Origin: Sphingomonas sp. GC_Shp_5
Lineage (GTDB): Bacteria; Pseudomonadota; Alphaproteobacteria; Sphingomonadales; Sphingomonadaceae
Assembly: GCF_026540855.1 (NCBI RefSeq)
Contig: NZ_JALNUP010000017.1
Coordinates: 1 to 64,000, forward strand
Direction of reading: 5' to 3'
Length of the DNA stretch: 64,000 nt
Part shown: piece by piece, positions 43,431-52,082 of the stretch
How positions within the stretch are numbered: position 1 is the stretch's first letter
Layout of the letters: every line of letters starts with the position of its first letter
Translations under genes and position numbers: made by a program
Notes under the pieces: generated by a model
What the model saw: only the letters and a program-made list of their open reading frames with translations
Databases searched by the model: none
What the model was told of the DNA's origin: nothing

Positions 43431-44639
43431 TCAGATCTTCGGAGATAACGGCAGATGCAACTCGAAACACGATCCTTCGGCCAGACCTTTGACGACCAAC
43501 GTGCCGTTGTGGAGCGCAGCGACTTGCCGCGCCAATGGCAGACCTATCCCCGAGCCGCCAGCCTTGGTTGAGAAGAACGGAATGAAGATGTTATCCAGCT
43601 GAGCGGGCGGAACGCCGTGGCCGTAATCGCGGATCCTGACCGTCAGTCCGGTGCTGGCGACAAGCAGATCAACCTCGATCTTCCGTACCGGCTGGCCCTG
43701 TGAAGCTTCGATGGCATTACGAAGCAGGTTGATCAGCGCCCGCTCGATCAGATCCGGGTCGGCGGTAACCGGCACGGGGCTATCCAAGGCGCGCAGCGAC
43801 AGATCGACCTCGGCCTCGGCGAGTTCAGGGTCGACCGCCCGGATGAGGTCCCTCAGCAGCATGGCCAGGTCAAACTCGACCGGTTCGGGCTGTGGCAAAT
43901 CCCCGAGTGCACGGTAACGCTCGATAAAGCGCAGGAGGTGCGTGCCGCGACGCGCGATCGTTGCCAGTGCCCGCGCCGTCCCGGCATCGTGGCCGGGCAT
44001 AGCGGCGAGGCTTTCCGCGAGCGACACAATCGGGGTCATCGAATTCATCATCTCGTGGGTGAGCACCCGCGTCATCGCATGCCAGGCGCCGACTTCGACG
44101 GCATCGAGTTCGCCCGCGATCCACTGCAACGATAACAGCCGCTGCGGCGCCTCGCCGGGAACGGTGAAGCTGCCGGACCAGGCGAGAAGGTGGCGGCCGT
44201 CCTCTGACTGCAGCACGCGCCGCGCTCCGGCCGGCAAATCATGGATTGCAGCAAGGGCAATTGGCCCCAAGCCGACAATATCATTGAGCCGCGCGATGGT
44301 GACGCCGACCATGCTGCGCGCCGCCCGGTTGGCCAGCACGATCCGCCCGCGATCGTCGAGCACGAACAGCGCTGTCGCCACCGCATCGATCAACACGCGC
44401 AGCCGGTCCGCCTCGCGTACCGCTACGAGATCTGTTGACGGCACCAGTAATCTGCCGTGCGGCCGCGCCACCGCAGCATAGAGATCGGCGGCCGCCAGTG
44501 CTGCAGCGAGGGCGAGGATCAGCGCGGTGATTGGGTGGTGCGACGATGCCGAGCCGACCGCGGCGCAGGCAGCGCCAAGACAAAGCAGGATCCGCCAACC
44601 AATCGCAGAGAGGCGATGATAGCCGAGGCGGCTATCCAT
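43431..44639 (-). CDS. PAS-containing sensor histidine kinase
   Basis: A 402-residue kinase. Two N-terminal membrane helices (about 13-60), a PAS domain (about 85-190; ALFVLDDRGRIVLANRAARSMVG), the phospho-acceptor region AMTRVLTHEMMNSMTPIVSLAESL, and an HATPase domain with LLRNAIEASQG (N box), IRDYGHGVP (G1), FIPFFSTKAGGSGIGLPLA. The His is followed by E-M-M-N as in NtrY-like kinases. The start at 44639 lies inside the end of the response-regulator gene (8-nt overlap), so the kinase is the second gene of the pair. Confidence 0.9.
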   Translation of the reverse strand: MDSRLGYHRLSAIGWRILLCLGAACAAVGSASSHHPITALILALAAALAAADLYAAVARPHGRLLVPSTDLVAVREADRLRVLIDAVATALFVLDDRGRIVLANRAARSMVGVTIARLNDIVGLGPIALAAIHDLPAGARRVLQSEDGRHLLAWSGSFTVPGEAPQRLLSLQWIAGELDAVEVGAWHAMTRVLTHEMMNSMTPIVSLAESLAAMPGHDAGTARALATIARRGTHLLRFIERYRALGDLPQPEPVEFDLAMLLRDLIRAVDPELAEAEVDLSLRALDSPVPVTADPDLIERALINLLRNAIEASQGQPVRKIEVDLLVASTGLTVRIRDYGHGVPPAQLDNIFIPFFSTKAGGSGIGLPLARQVAALHNGTLVVKGLAEGSCFELHLPLSPKI

Positions 44640-45165
44640 CCTTGGCCAGCCGACGGTAAAGTGCTTGGCGCGTGAGACCGAGCGCCGCTGCCGTGCGACT
44701 GATGTTCCCGTCATGGCGCTCGAGTGCATTGCTGATGAGCGATCGCTCCGCCATCGCCAGGGTCGGCTCGGACCGCCGCTTTCGGGTGTGCGCGACCGCA
44801 TCGCACACCGCCGTGATCAGCTGCGTATTCCGCCACGGCTTGAGCAAGAAGTCGTCGCCGCCGCGCTTGATCGCCCGCACCGCCAGCGACACCCCACCAT
44901 GGGCCGTGATAAAGACGATGCCGACCGCAGGATCGGCCGCGCGCCAGTTGGCAAGCGCGTCAAGCCCGGCACGGCCGTCACGCTCACCGGCCAGGAAATT
45001 CATATCGAGCAAGATCGCATCATAGCGCACGGCGCCGATCATCGCCGCCGCCTCGCTCGGCGAGGCGGCCTCGTCACAGCACCCGACATGCGACATCAGC
45101 GCGAGCGCGGCCGCCTCGCGGACGTCGGGGTCATCATCGACGATCAGGATGCGTCCATCGTTCAT
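44632..45165 (-). CDS. Response regulator with C-terminal Fis-type HTH
   Basis: A 177-residue regulator. The receiver has DDD at 10-12, the phosphorylation site Asp54 (ILLDMNF), Thr in FITAHGG, and Lys in FLLKPW. After a short linker, the C-terminal Fis-like helix-turn-helix is GNISRTAAALGLTRQALYRRL. There is no AAA+ domain, so it resembles RegA/PrrA/ActR-type activators. It is divergent from the ABC export operon (155 nt between starts) and probably regulates it with the overlapping kinase. An in-frame GTG at 45189 is an alternative start. Confidence 0.88.
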   Translation of the reverse strand: MNDGRILIVDDDPDVREAAALALMSHVGCCDEAASPSEAAAMIGAVRYDAILLDMNFLAGERDGRAGLDALANWRAADPAVGIVFITAHGGVSLAVRAIKRGGDDFLLKPWRNTQLITAVCDAVAHTRKRRSEPTLAMAERSLISNALERHDGNISRTAAALGLTRQALYRRLAKDG

Positions 45166-45319
45166 CTGCGGCGATTCTACGGCCAGCACGTCCTCGGCCG
45201 CAACTGTACGATTCCGGACAGCCGCCCGCTCCCTGACCGGCTAATCATTCATTTATACCATTGATATAGCGGTGTTTTTGCGAGCCATCAATTTGATCTA
45301 ACATGATCCGGTGCATCAG

Positions 45320-46573
45320 ATGGACCATCCGATCGCCACGCGATGGTGGCAGCGCCCGCGTCGCAGCACGTGGATCGGCCTGACGGCGCTGCTGGGCTTG
45401 GTCGTAGCCGCCACGGCAATTCTGCATGAGGCCGGCGACCGCAGCCTGAGTGTCGCGGCAGGCAGCGTGACGGTCGCCACCGCGCGACGAGCGCTGTTCC
45501 GTGACGTGGTCGCGATCCACGGCACTTTGCAGCCGAAGGAGGTCGTCTATGTGGATGCGGTATCCGGTGGGCAGGTCGCCCGCATTCTGGCGCAACCGGG
45601 AGACCGGGTGACTGCGGGCCAGCCGTTGATCGTGTTCCGCAACGCCCAGCTCGTTCGAGACGTGCTCGACAACGCGGGGCGCTTGGTCGAATCGGTCACC
45701 CAGGTGCAGAGCTTCGAGACGCAGCTCGAGAACAACCGCGCCAGCAACGACAAGACCCTTACCGATCTGGCCGCCACCGTCGCCACAATCGAGGAGAAAG
45801 CGGCGCGCATCGATCCTCTCGCGGCGCGGGGCTTCTATCCGCGCGGTGATGCCGACGCGGTTCATATCGATCTTGCTCGTTACCGCCGCCTCCATGCGGT
45901 GCAGCAGGCAACCAACCAGCGGCAGGAGGCCCTGCGACGAGAGCAGCTTCCGCGGTTGCGCGGCGAGCAGGAAAGCCTGAGCCGCAGCTTGGATGCAACG
46001 CATGCCCAGCTTGAAGATCTCGTTGTGCGGGCGCCGGTGACAGGAACGCTCACCCAGCTCGATCTGAAGCTTGGCCAAAACCGCAACCGGGGCGACCGCC
46101 TGGCGGAGATCAACAGCGACGCTGGTTTCCGCATCCTCGCCGATATCGACGAATTTTATCTGCCGCGCGTGCGGGTCGGGCAGAATGTCGATCTCACGTT
46201 CGACGGGCACAGCCTGGGTGGTCGGGTCATCCGCGTACGTCCCGAGGTGAAGAACGGCGCCTTCACCGTCGAGATCGACTTCATCGGTCTTCAACCGGCG
46301 GGTGCCACGCCCGGCGCTGCCATCGAAGGCGATCTGACCCTGGGAGCGGATCGCCCGGCGCTCGTGCTGCCCAGCACCGCCGTGGCCCAGGGAAGCAGCG
46401 ATCTGTTCCTTCTCTCGCCCGACGGCCGGAGCGCGCGGCGCTCACCGGTCCGCTTCGGCCGTCGCAACCCCCGGCAGGTCGAGATCCGCGCCGGTCTTGC
46501 GGCGGGTCAACGCGCCATTGTCTCCGACACCTCCGCCTGGTCGCGGATCGATCGCATCAACGTCGAAGAATGA
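45320..46573 (+). CDS. HlyD/MacA-type periplasmic adaptor
   Basis: A 417-residue membrane fusion protein. One N-terminal membrane helix (WIGLTALLGLVVAATAILHE), a barrel-lipoyl half GTLQPKEVVYVDAVSGGQVARILAQPGDRVTAGQPL, a long coiled coil (about 110-230) and the second half APVTGTLTQLDLKLGQ. It bridges the inner-membrane ABC permease and an outer-membrane channel, which is not encoded here. A GTG at 45311 is an alternative start. First gene of the operon facing the response regulator. Confidence 0.9.
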   Translation: MDHPIATRWWQRPRRSTWIGLTALLGLVVAATAILHEAGDRSLSVAAGSVTVATARRALFRDVVAIHGTLQPKEVVYVDAVSGGQVARILAQPGDRVTAGQPLIVFRNAQLVRDVLDNAGRLVESVTQVQSFETQLENNRASNDKTLTDLAATVATIEEKAARIDPLAARGFYPRGDADAVHIDLARYRRLHAVQQATNQRQEALRREQLPRLRGEQESLSRSLDATHAQLEDLVVRAPVTGTLTQLDLKLGQNRNRGDRLAEINSDAGFRILADIDEFYLPRVRVGQNVDLTFDGHSLGGRVIRVRPEVKNGAFTVEIDFIGLQPAGATPGAAIEGDLTLGADRPALVLPSTAVAQGSSDLFLLSPDGRSARRSPVRFGRRNPRQVEIRAGLAAGQRAIVSDTSAWSRIDRINVEE

Positions 46574-46582
46574 GGCAGCCGC

Positions 46583-47254
46583 ATGCTGACGCTTACCGAT
46601 ATCAGCAAAAGTTTTCGCACCACCGATGTGGAGACGCGCGCGCTTGAGCGCATCTCACTCGACATCGGCGTCGGCGAGTTCGTCGCCATCATGGGCCCGT
46701 CGGGCTGCGGCAAATCGACCCTGCTCAACATCCTCGGCTTTCTCGATCCGCCGACCGGAGGGTCCTATCGCCTGTTGGGCGAGGAGGTCGCGGCGCTCCC
46801 CGAACGCGAGCGCACTCGGCTGCGGCGCGAGCACGTCGGCTTCGTGTTCCAGAGCTTCAACCTCGTCGACGAGCTGACCGTGGAAGAAAATGTCGCGATC
46901 GGCCTGCTCTACCGGACGGGGGTGACGGGAGCGCGGCAGCGGATTGCCGACGCGCTGGAGCACGTGGGCATCGCGCATCGCGCCCGCCATCGGCCGCAGC
47001 AATTGTCCGGCGGCCAGCAGCAGCGCGTCGCGATCGCCCGCGCGCTCGTCGCCCAACCCAAGCTGATCCTCGCCGACGAGCCGACCGGCAACCTCGATAC
47101 CGCCAATGGCGAACAGGTGATGGGGCTGCTCAAAGACGCGGTGGCAGCGGGCACCACGATCGTCATGGTCACCCACTCGCCGCTGCACGCCGCTGAAGCG
47201 CAACGGACGATCCGCATGCTCGATGGCCGCGTCGTCAGCGAGACCGTGCTGTGA
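46583..47254 (+). CDS. ABC transporter ATP-binding protein (MacB/LolD type)
   Basis: A 223-residue ATPase: Walker A GPSGCGKS at 39-46, Q-loop [17 protein letters not shown], signature LSGGQQQR from 141, Walker B LILADEP at 161-167 and the H-loop in MVTHSPLHA. It powers mechanotransmission-type export or lipoprotein release. 9 nt after the adaptor gene, and its stop overlaps the permease start. Confidence 0.95.
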   Translation: MLTLTDISKSFRTTDVETRALERISLDIGVGEFVAIMGPSGCGKSTLLNILGFLDPPTGGSYRLLGEEVAALPERERTRLRREHVGFVFQSFNLVDELTVEENVAIGLLYRTGVTGARQRIADALEHVGIAHRARHRPQQLSGGQQQRVAIARALVAQPKLILADEPTGNLDTANGEQVMGLLKDAVAAGTTIVMVTHSPLHAAEAQRTIRMLDGRVVSETVL

Positions 47255-49629
47255 GGCTCCGCCATCTCCTGATCGCCGGGTGGCGGGCCGCGCTGGCGTC
47301 GCGCATGCTGTCGCTGATCGCCCTGTTCGGACTGGTGATCGGCCTGACCGCCTCGATCCTGATGCTGGTGGTTGTACGCGGGGTACTGCAGCAAAACCAT
47401 TTCGTGCCCCAGTACGAGCGGACCTATCTTGCGACCTCGATGATGGCCGGGCCGGGTGGGGCTCCCGTGCCTAATGAACGGACCAGCGGGCTTGCCGCGC
47501 CGCTTGTCGCGGGCAGCATCACCGCCATCGACGGGTGGACACGGCTGGCAGACACCGAAGTTACCATCCGGCGTGGCGCGGTGAAGCGCAAGGAGACGAT
47601 CTACTGGGCGGATCCTTCGTTCCCGGACATCATCCCGCGCCCAGTGCTCCGCGGGGATCTCGGCGGGACACTCGCGCGACCCGATGGCGTGGCGATGACC
47701 GCTGCCGCGGCACGCCGCTGGTTCGGCCAGGACGAGGCGATCGGCGCGACACTCGATATTGGCGGCAGGGCCATGACCGTAGGGGCCATCCTCGCCGATC
47801 TGCCACCGGGCGCGACGGACCTCAGCCACGATATCCTGGCGTCGTCACGCGCGGCCGCATCGATCCTGAATGGCCTGGCACGCCCGCAGGACGGCGGCTT
47901 CAGGATCGAATCCCGCACCTATTACCGGCTGCGCCCGGACGTGACCGCGGCCGAGGTCGAACGGCAGATGCGGCCGCTGGTCTCGACATTGCTGCCGGTG
48001 GAATTGCGCAGCGCCTATCAGATGAAGCTCGTCCGCATCGACCGGCTGGCAACCGATGCCAACCTCCACCCCGGCGCCCGCGACCGGCTGATGACGGGCG
48101 CGCTGATCGCCGCGCTCGTGCTCTTCATCGCGGTGACCAACTACGTCAATCTCGCGCTCGCCCGCGCGGGGCGGCGGCGAAAGGAGATCGGCGTCCGCAA
48201 GGCCGCCGGTGCCGGGCTATGGGATATCGCACGGCAGTTCCTGGGCGAAGCGGTGGTGGCGACACTCATCGCCGCCCTGCTGGCGATGGCCGCCAGCGAA
48301 TGGTTGCTCGCGCCCCTCAACGCCTTTCTCGATACGCAGAGCTCGATCGATTATGCGCGGGCGCCGCTGCTCGTTGGCATCATTCTCGCAGGCGCGGCGG
48401 TGATCGGGCTGGTCGCCGGCGCCTATCCGGCCCTGGTCGTCGCGCGGCTTGCGCCGGCGGCGATTCTGCGCCCCGATGCGCGTGCGGCGGATGGCGGCAC
48501 ATGGGTGCGATCGACCCTGGCGACGTTGCAATTCGCCGTGCTGATCGGGCTGCTGATTGCCACCGGGATCGTCTATCAGCAACGCCGCTTCGCCATGGCG
48601 GAGGGATCGGGCGCCGACATCGCGCACATGCTGACCGTTGCCGCCTCCTGCCCCGCGGGCTTTGTCGCGGAAGTCGCACGACTGCCGGGGGTGGAAGGCG
48701 TCTCGTGCAGCGGCGCGGAATTCATCTCCGGCGACTCCTTCTCGCCGGTGGATCTGCACGGTCGGTTCGTGCCGGTCACGGTCGCCTCCATGCTGCCGGC
48801 GATCTTTCACCTGTATGGAATTGCGCCGGTCGCCGGATCGTTGGTAGGGCTGCCGCCGCAGGGCGAAGAACATGTCCACCGCGTCGTCATCAACGAGGCC
48901 GCGGTGAAGGCGCTGGGCCTCGGCACGCCGCAGGCGGCGGTCGGCCAGCGCATCCCGGTAACGGCGTTCGCCGCCTTCACGACGGGCATGCAGATGGGGC
49001 TGGTCGCCGCGGTGGTGCCCGACTTTCAGTTCACCTCGGTAGAGCTGGCAGCCAAGCCGACCGTCTACATCGATGCGCCCTTCCAGTTCCGCGGCGGGCT
49101 GGTCTCGATCAGATTGTCGGGCGCGCTTGTCCCGTCCACGCTGGCGGCGATCGACCGGACCTGGGCGAACACCGGCGGCCAAGGCCCGATCGAGCGCCGC
49201 TTCCTACGGGATCAAATCGCGGAGCTTTATCGCGATCTGGAGCGCGGCACCCGCTTGTTCGCCGGCTTTGCGGTCCTGGCCGTGTTGCTGGCCGCGGCAG
49301 GCATGGTCGGTATCGCCATCGCCACCACCGAGCGTCGCACCAAGGAAATCGGCATCCGCAAGGCGATGGGCGCGAGCAATGCACAGGTCCTGTGGCTCTT
49401 GCTTCGCCAGCTTGCACGCCCCGCGGTGTTAGCCAATCTGATCGCCTGGCCGGCGGCTTGGCTGCTGATGCAGCACTGGCTCAACGGCTATGCCTATCAT
49501 ATAGACATGCCGCTGTGGCTGTATCCGGCAGCCGGCCTTGCCGCCCTCCTGGTGGCGGTGGCGAGCATCGCGATCCAGGCCTTCGTCGCAGCCCAACGGG
49601 CACCAGTGGTTGCGCTACGGTATGAATAA
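47251..49629 (+). CDS. ABC transporter permease with two FtsX domains (MacB-like)
   Basis: A 792-residue permease starting with a GTG that overlaps the ATPase stop (GTGA). It contains two MacB-type periplasmic domains and two FtsX modules: the first near 280-440 ([26 protein letters not shown]), the second near 670-785 ([34 protein letters not shown]). The RxKEIGxRKAxGA motif is the hallmark. The double module suggests it can work as a monomer-like unit. Substrate unknown; likely an antibiotic, peptide or lipid. Confidence 0.92.
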   Translation: MRLRHLLIAGWRAALASRMLSLIALFGLVIGLTASILMLVVVRGVLQQNHFVPQYERTYLATSMMAGPGGAPVPNERTSGLAAPLVAGSITAIDGWTRLADTEVTIRRGAVKRKETIYWADPSFPDIIPRPVLRGDLGGTLARPDGVAMTAAAARRWFGQDEAIGATLDIGGRAMTVGAILADLPPGATDLSHDILASSRAAASILNGLARPQDGGFRIESRTYYRLRPDVTAAEVERQMRPLVSTLLPVELRSAYQMKLVRIDRLATDANLHPGARDRLMTGALIAALVLFIAVTNYVNLALARAGRRRKEIGVRKAAGAGLWDIARQFLGEAVVATLIAALLAMAASEWLLAPLNAFLDTQSSIDYARAPLLVGIILAGAAVIGLVAGAYPALVVARLAPAAILRPDARAADGGTWVRSTLATLQFAVLIGLLIATGIVYQQRRFAMAEGSGADIAHMLTVAASCPAGFVAEVARLPGVEGVSCSGAEFISGDSFSPVDLHGRFVPVTVASMLPAIFHLYGIAPVAGSLVGLPPQGEEHVHRVVINEAAVKALGLGTPQAAVGQRIPVTAFAAFTTGMQMGLVAAVVPDFQFTSVELAAKPTVYIDAPFQFRGGLVSIRLSGALVPSTLAAIDRTWANTGGQGPIERRFLRDQIAELYRDLERGTRLFAGFAVLAVLLAAAGMVGIAIATTERRTKEIGIRKAMGASNAQVLWLLLRQLARPAVLANLIAWPAAWLLMQHWLNGYAYHIDMPLWLYPAAGLAALLVAVASIAIQAFVAAQRAPVVALRYE

Positions 49630-49959
49630 TACACCGGAGTTGGATCAGCAAAGTCCATACGACGGCAAGCAGACCGGCCCGCGATGTTCTTGATCATGGC
49701 ATGATTGCCTTTGCGCGGCGGCTGCCTGGTGGTTTGCGCCCGTGAAGACCCAATAGACGACACTCGCGCCGCCCTGCCCGCTTCCCGAAACCCGCCGCTC
49801 GTTAATGTTCACCAAAAGGTCGCTTTCAGCGAACACATTCAAGCTGCTGAACGTCAATAGGTGGTGGATAGCGGTCCGGCAGCTTCGGGCAGGCGGATGG
49901 AGCTAGATGTGACGGTTCGCGGCTAGTCTATGCGGCGGCGCGCGGATAGCTATAAGCAA
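49630..49959. other. 330-nt spacer with one copy of a 17-bp repeat
   Basis: No gene is supported. GAAACCCGCCGCTCGTT at 49787-49803 recurs exactly at 51217-51233 on the far side of the next gene. Confidence 0.5.
49787..49803 (+). repeat. 17-bp direct repeat, left copy
   Basis: GAAACCCGCCGCTCGTT, identical to 51217-51233 in the same orientation. The two copies lie on either side of the membrane-protein gene at 49960-51093. A degenerate relative (CCCGACTCCTGCCGTTCATT) occurs near 52005, so this may be a dispersed intergenic motif rather than a target-site duplication. Confidence 0.55.
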
Positions 49960-51093
49960 CTACGAAGCCCAGTGATCGTCGGTTTTCAACGGACATGAAG
50001 CTATCAGCCGCTCTTGCTGACCAACAAAGCTTGGCTTGACCATTCTTACCGCTCGACCCGCTACCTGTACCATGACCGGGTAGCAGTAGACTGATGCTTC
50101 ATACGGATGATCCGCTGCGATCAGGCGAGCAAAGTCACCGCCCGACACAGGAAGTCGGGTACGGCCGGCTGTAGGAAAGGGCTCGACTTCCGCATAGAAG
50201 CCTTGCTTGAAGCGGCCAAAATTGACGATGCGGTAGTTCTTGGAAACGAGGGGTGCCTGCTTCCCGGCAAAGGTCGTGATATCGCCGAGCCGCCAAGCTG
50301 CATAACCGCCAAGAGCCGCGCCTGGGAAGACGAAAGCTGCGCCACCTACTAGCGTAGTCGATACCAGCACGGAGGTCGGAGTCGGCCTGTCTTTGTTGGC
50401 GCGCTGAAATCCAATCATCCCCACGGTTATCAGCATGCCTAAGCCGGCGCCCAGCATCTCCAGCCCGCTAAGTAGGAGCGGAGACACGGGGGTTAACAAG
50501 GCGGTGCCGGCTGTGTTCAGGTCCACGACAAATGCGGCGAACACAATGCCTAGGATTGCTAGGGGGATGTTCGTGCGCCGCTTCCAACGCGCCATCGCAT
50601 GCGGCGGCTGTGGCACAGCGGAGAAATCTGGCGAGTGAGCGCCAGCTTGACGGGCGGCGGCAAGAGCCGTTGTGAGGCGGTCCAATATTGCCGCCGTGTC
50701 GCCCGGGAAGGGGTAGTTAAGCCAGGTGCCCTGGGGATTGCCAAAGTCGGCTTTCCAGCGAAACCCTACCATCGCACCTCGCTGAAGGGCCTGCGAGTAG
50801 AAAGCGTCGATCTGGCACCACTGCCACGTACGCTCTTTCAAACCTTTTCGTAGTGTCAGGCCAGTTGCATCAATCCGAAGAGCAGGAGGATGTGCTACCT
50901 TCGGCAGCAGCGACACCATCCAGACAACTAGACCTGCCTCCAAGGGCAACATGCAGGCGAAGAAGGTCCAGTCAAAATGTCTGCCCAAGGTCAGCACCAT
51001 GGCTACGGTGACGACCATAAGGCCGGCTGCCGTCGTAAGCATGACGTAGGGCCACCGGGGGCAGACGATGTCCTCAGGAACTGGACCGACCAT
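49960..51093 (-). CDS. Polytopic membrane protein with PH-like segment
   Basis: A 377-residue protein. Two membrane helices near 18-37 and 45-63 are followed by a soluble stretch (LRIDATGLTLRKGLKERTWQWCQIDAF) that reads like a bacterial PH domain strand pattern. Two or three more helices lie between 175 and 275, and the C-terminal 90 residues are soluble. No enzymatic motif is visible. The gene lies alone between copies of a 17-bp repeat. Function unknown. Confidence 0.7.
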   Translation of the reverse strand: MVGPVPEDIVCPRWPYVMLTTAAGLMVVTVAMVLTLGRHFDWTFFACMLPLEAGLVVWMVSLLPKVAHPPALRIDATGLTLRKGLKERTWQWCQIDAFYSQALQRGAMVGFRWKADFGNPQGTWLNYPFPGDTAAILDRLTTALAAARQAGAHSPDFSAVPQPPHAMARWKRRTNIPLAILGIVFAAFVVDLNTAGTALLTPVSPLLLSGLEMLGAGLGMLITVGMIGFQRANKDRPTPTSVLVSTTLVGGAAFVFPGAALGGYAAWRLGDITTFAGKQAPLVSKNYRIVNFGRFKQGFYAEVEPFPTAGRTRLPVSGGDFARLIAADHPYEASVYCYPVMVQVAGRAVRMVKPSFVGQQERLIASCPLKTDDHWAS

Positions 51094-51216
51094 GCAGCTA
51101 TGATTGCCTAGGTAGATGAAGATCGAGTCAACGTCAGCTACTGGGGCGTCAGCCGACCGGCCGCTCTGGGCCGCGAGGACCCACTCCGGTCGCTCAGCGA
51201 CTGCAAGGCGCCGCTA

Positions 51217-51233
51217 GAAACCCGCCGCTCGTT
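51217..51233 (+). repeat. 17-bp direct repeat, right copy
   Basis: Identical to 49787-49803, 1430 bp to the left. See that entry for the possible meaning. Confidence 0.55.
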
Positions 51234-51330
51234 CAGCATCACCGACGGCCGATTAACCACATTTCCGAACAGGCAATTTACCGGGCCTACGTACTCTCTA
51301 CTGGCCGATCCAGTGCGATGGAGATGATCG

Positions 51331-51963
51331 ATGGGGCACTCGTCGATAGACCCCGCCTTTCACGAGCTTCGGCCCTGGAACGAGGGGCGGCTTATCGGTG
51401 CGAAGCGGGCGCTGAAACAGCAACAGGTCTGGGCCATTCGCTTCTGGCTCGACCAGCATAGACGACTGCGCGATCGAGCCCTATTCGACTTCGCCATCGA
51501 CAGCAAGCTGCGCGGCTGTGATGTGGTCAAGGTGCGGATCGGCGATGTAGTTTCCGGCGGGCGCGTCCGTGACCGCGCCGTTGTGGTTCAGCAGAAGACC
51601 AAACGTCCGGTTCAGTTCGAGCTGATGGATACGGCACGAAAGACGATGCGGGCATGGTTGGAGCGACGCCGCGGAACGCTGAATGACTTCGTCTTTCCAA
51701 GCCGAAACGACTACATGGCGCACATGAGCACGCGGCAATATGCCCGCCTCGTACACGAGTGGGTGGTCGGCATCGGCCTTCCGGCTCAGGATTACGGGAC
51801 GCACTCGCTTCGGCGCACGAAAGCATCGATCATCTACAAGGCGACTGGTAATCTCCGCGCCGTTCAGATCCTACTCGGTCATGCCAAGATCGACAGCACG
51901 GTGCGCTATCTGGGCGTTGACGTGGAGGACGCTTTGGAACTGGCTGAACGCACTGAGGTCTGA
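51331..51963 (+). CDS. Tyrosine recombinase/integrase (short form)
   Basis: A 210-residue recombinase with a full active site: Arg61 (FAIDSKLRGCDVV), Lys in QQKTKRPVQ, His158 and Arg161 (HSLRRTKAS), His184 (LLGHAKIDST) and Tyr193 (VRYLGVD). The N-terminal arm domain is replaced by about 45 residues. Closely related short integrases are widespread on proteobacterial chromosomes and plasmids. Located 120 nt before the SIR2-ABC cluster, it may be a mobility gene of that island (inference). Confidence 0.92.
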   Translation: MGHSSIDPAFHELRPWNEGRLIGAKRALKQQQVWAIRFWLDQHRRLRDRALFDFAIDSKLRGCDVVKVRIGDVVSGGRVRDRAVVVQQKTKRPVQFELMDTARKTMRAWLERRRGTLNDFVFPSRNDYMAHMSTRQYARLVHEWVVGIGLPAQDYGTHSLRRTKASIIYKATGNLRAVQILLGHAKIDSTVRYLGVDVEDALELAERTEV

Positions 51964-52082
51964 GCGGACCCATTCACAGACGCTTGCGGGCTCCTTTCTG
52001 CTTCCCGACTCCTGCCGTTCATTCATACAGCTAGCGATCGCCAACCGGGCTTCACAGCCTTGCGCGAAGAATTTCATCCGAA

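Noticed and set aside
47535..49625. Open frame of 696 residues on the plus strand
   Set aside because: It lies within the ABC permease gene in another frame and translates to Arg-rich sequence with no homology; the permease frame shows FtsX motifs.
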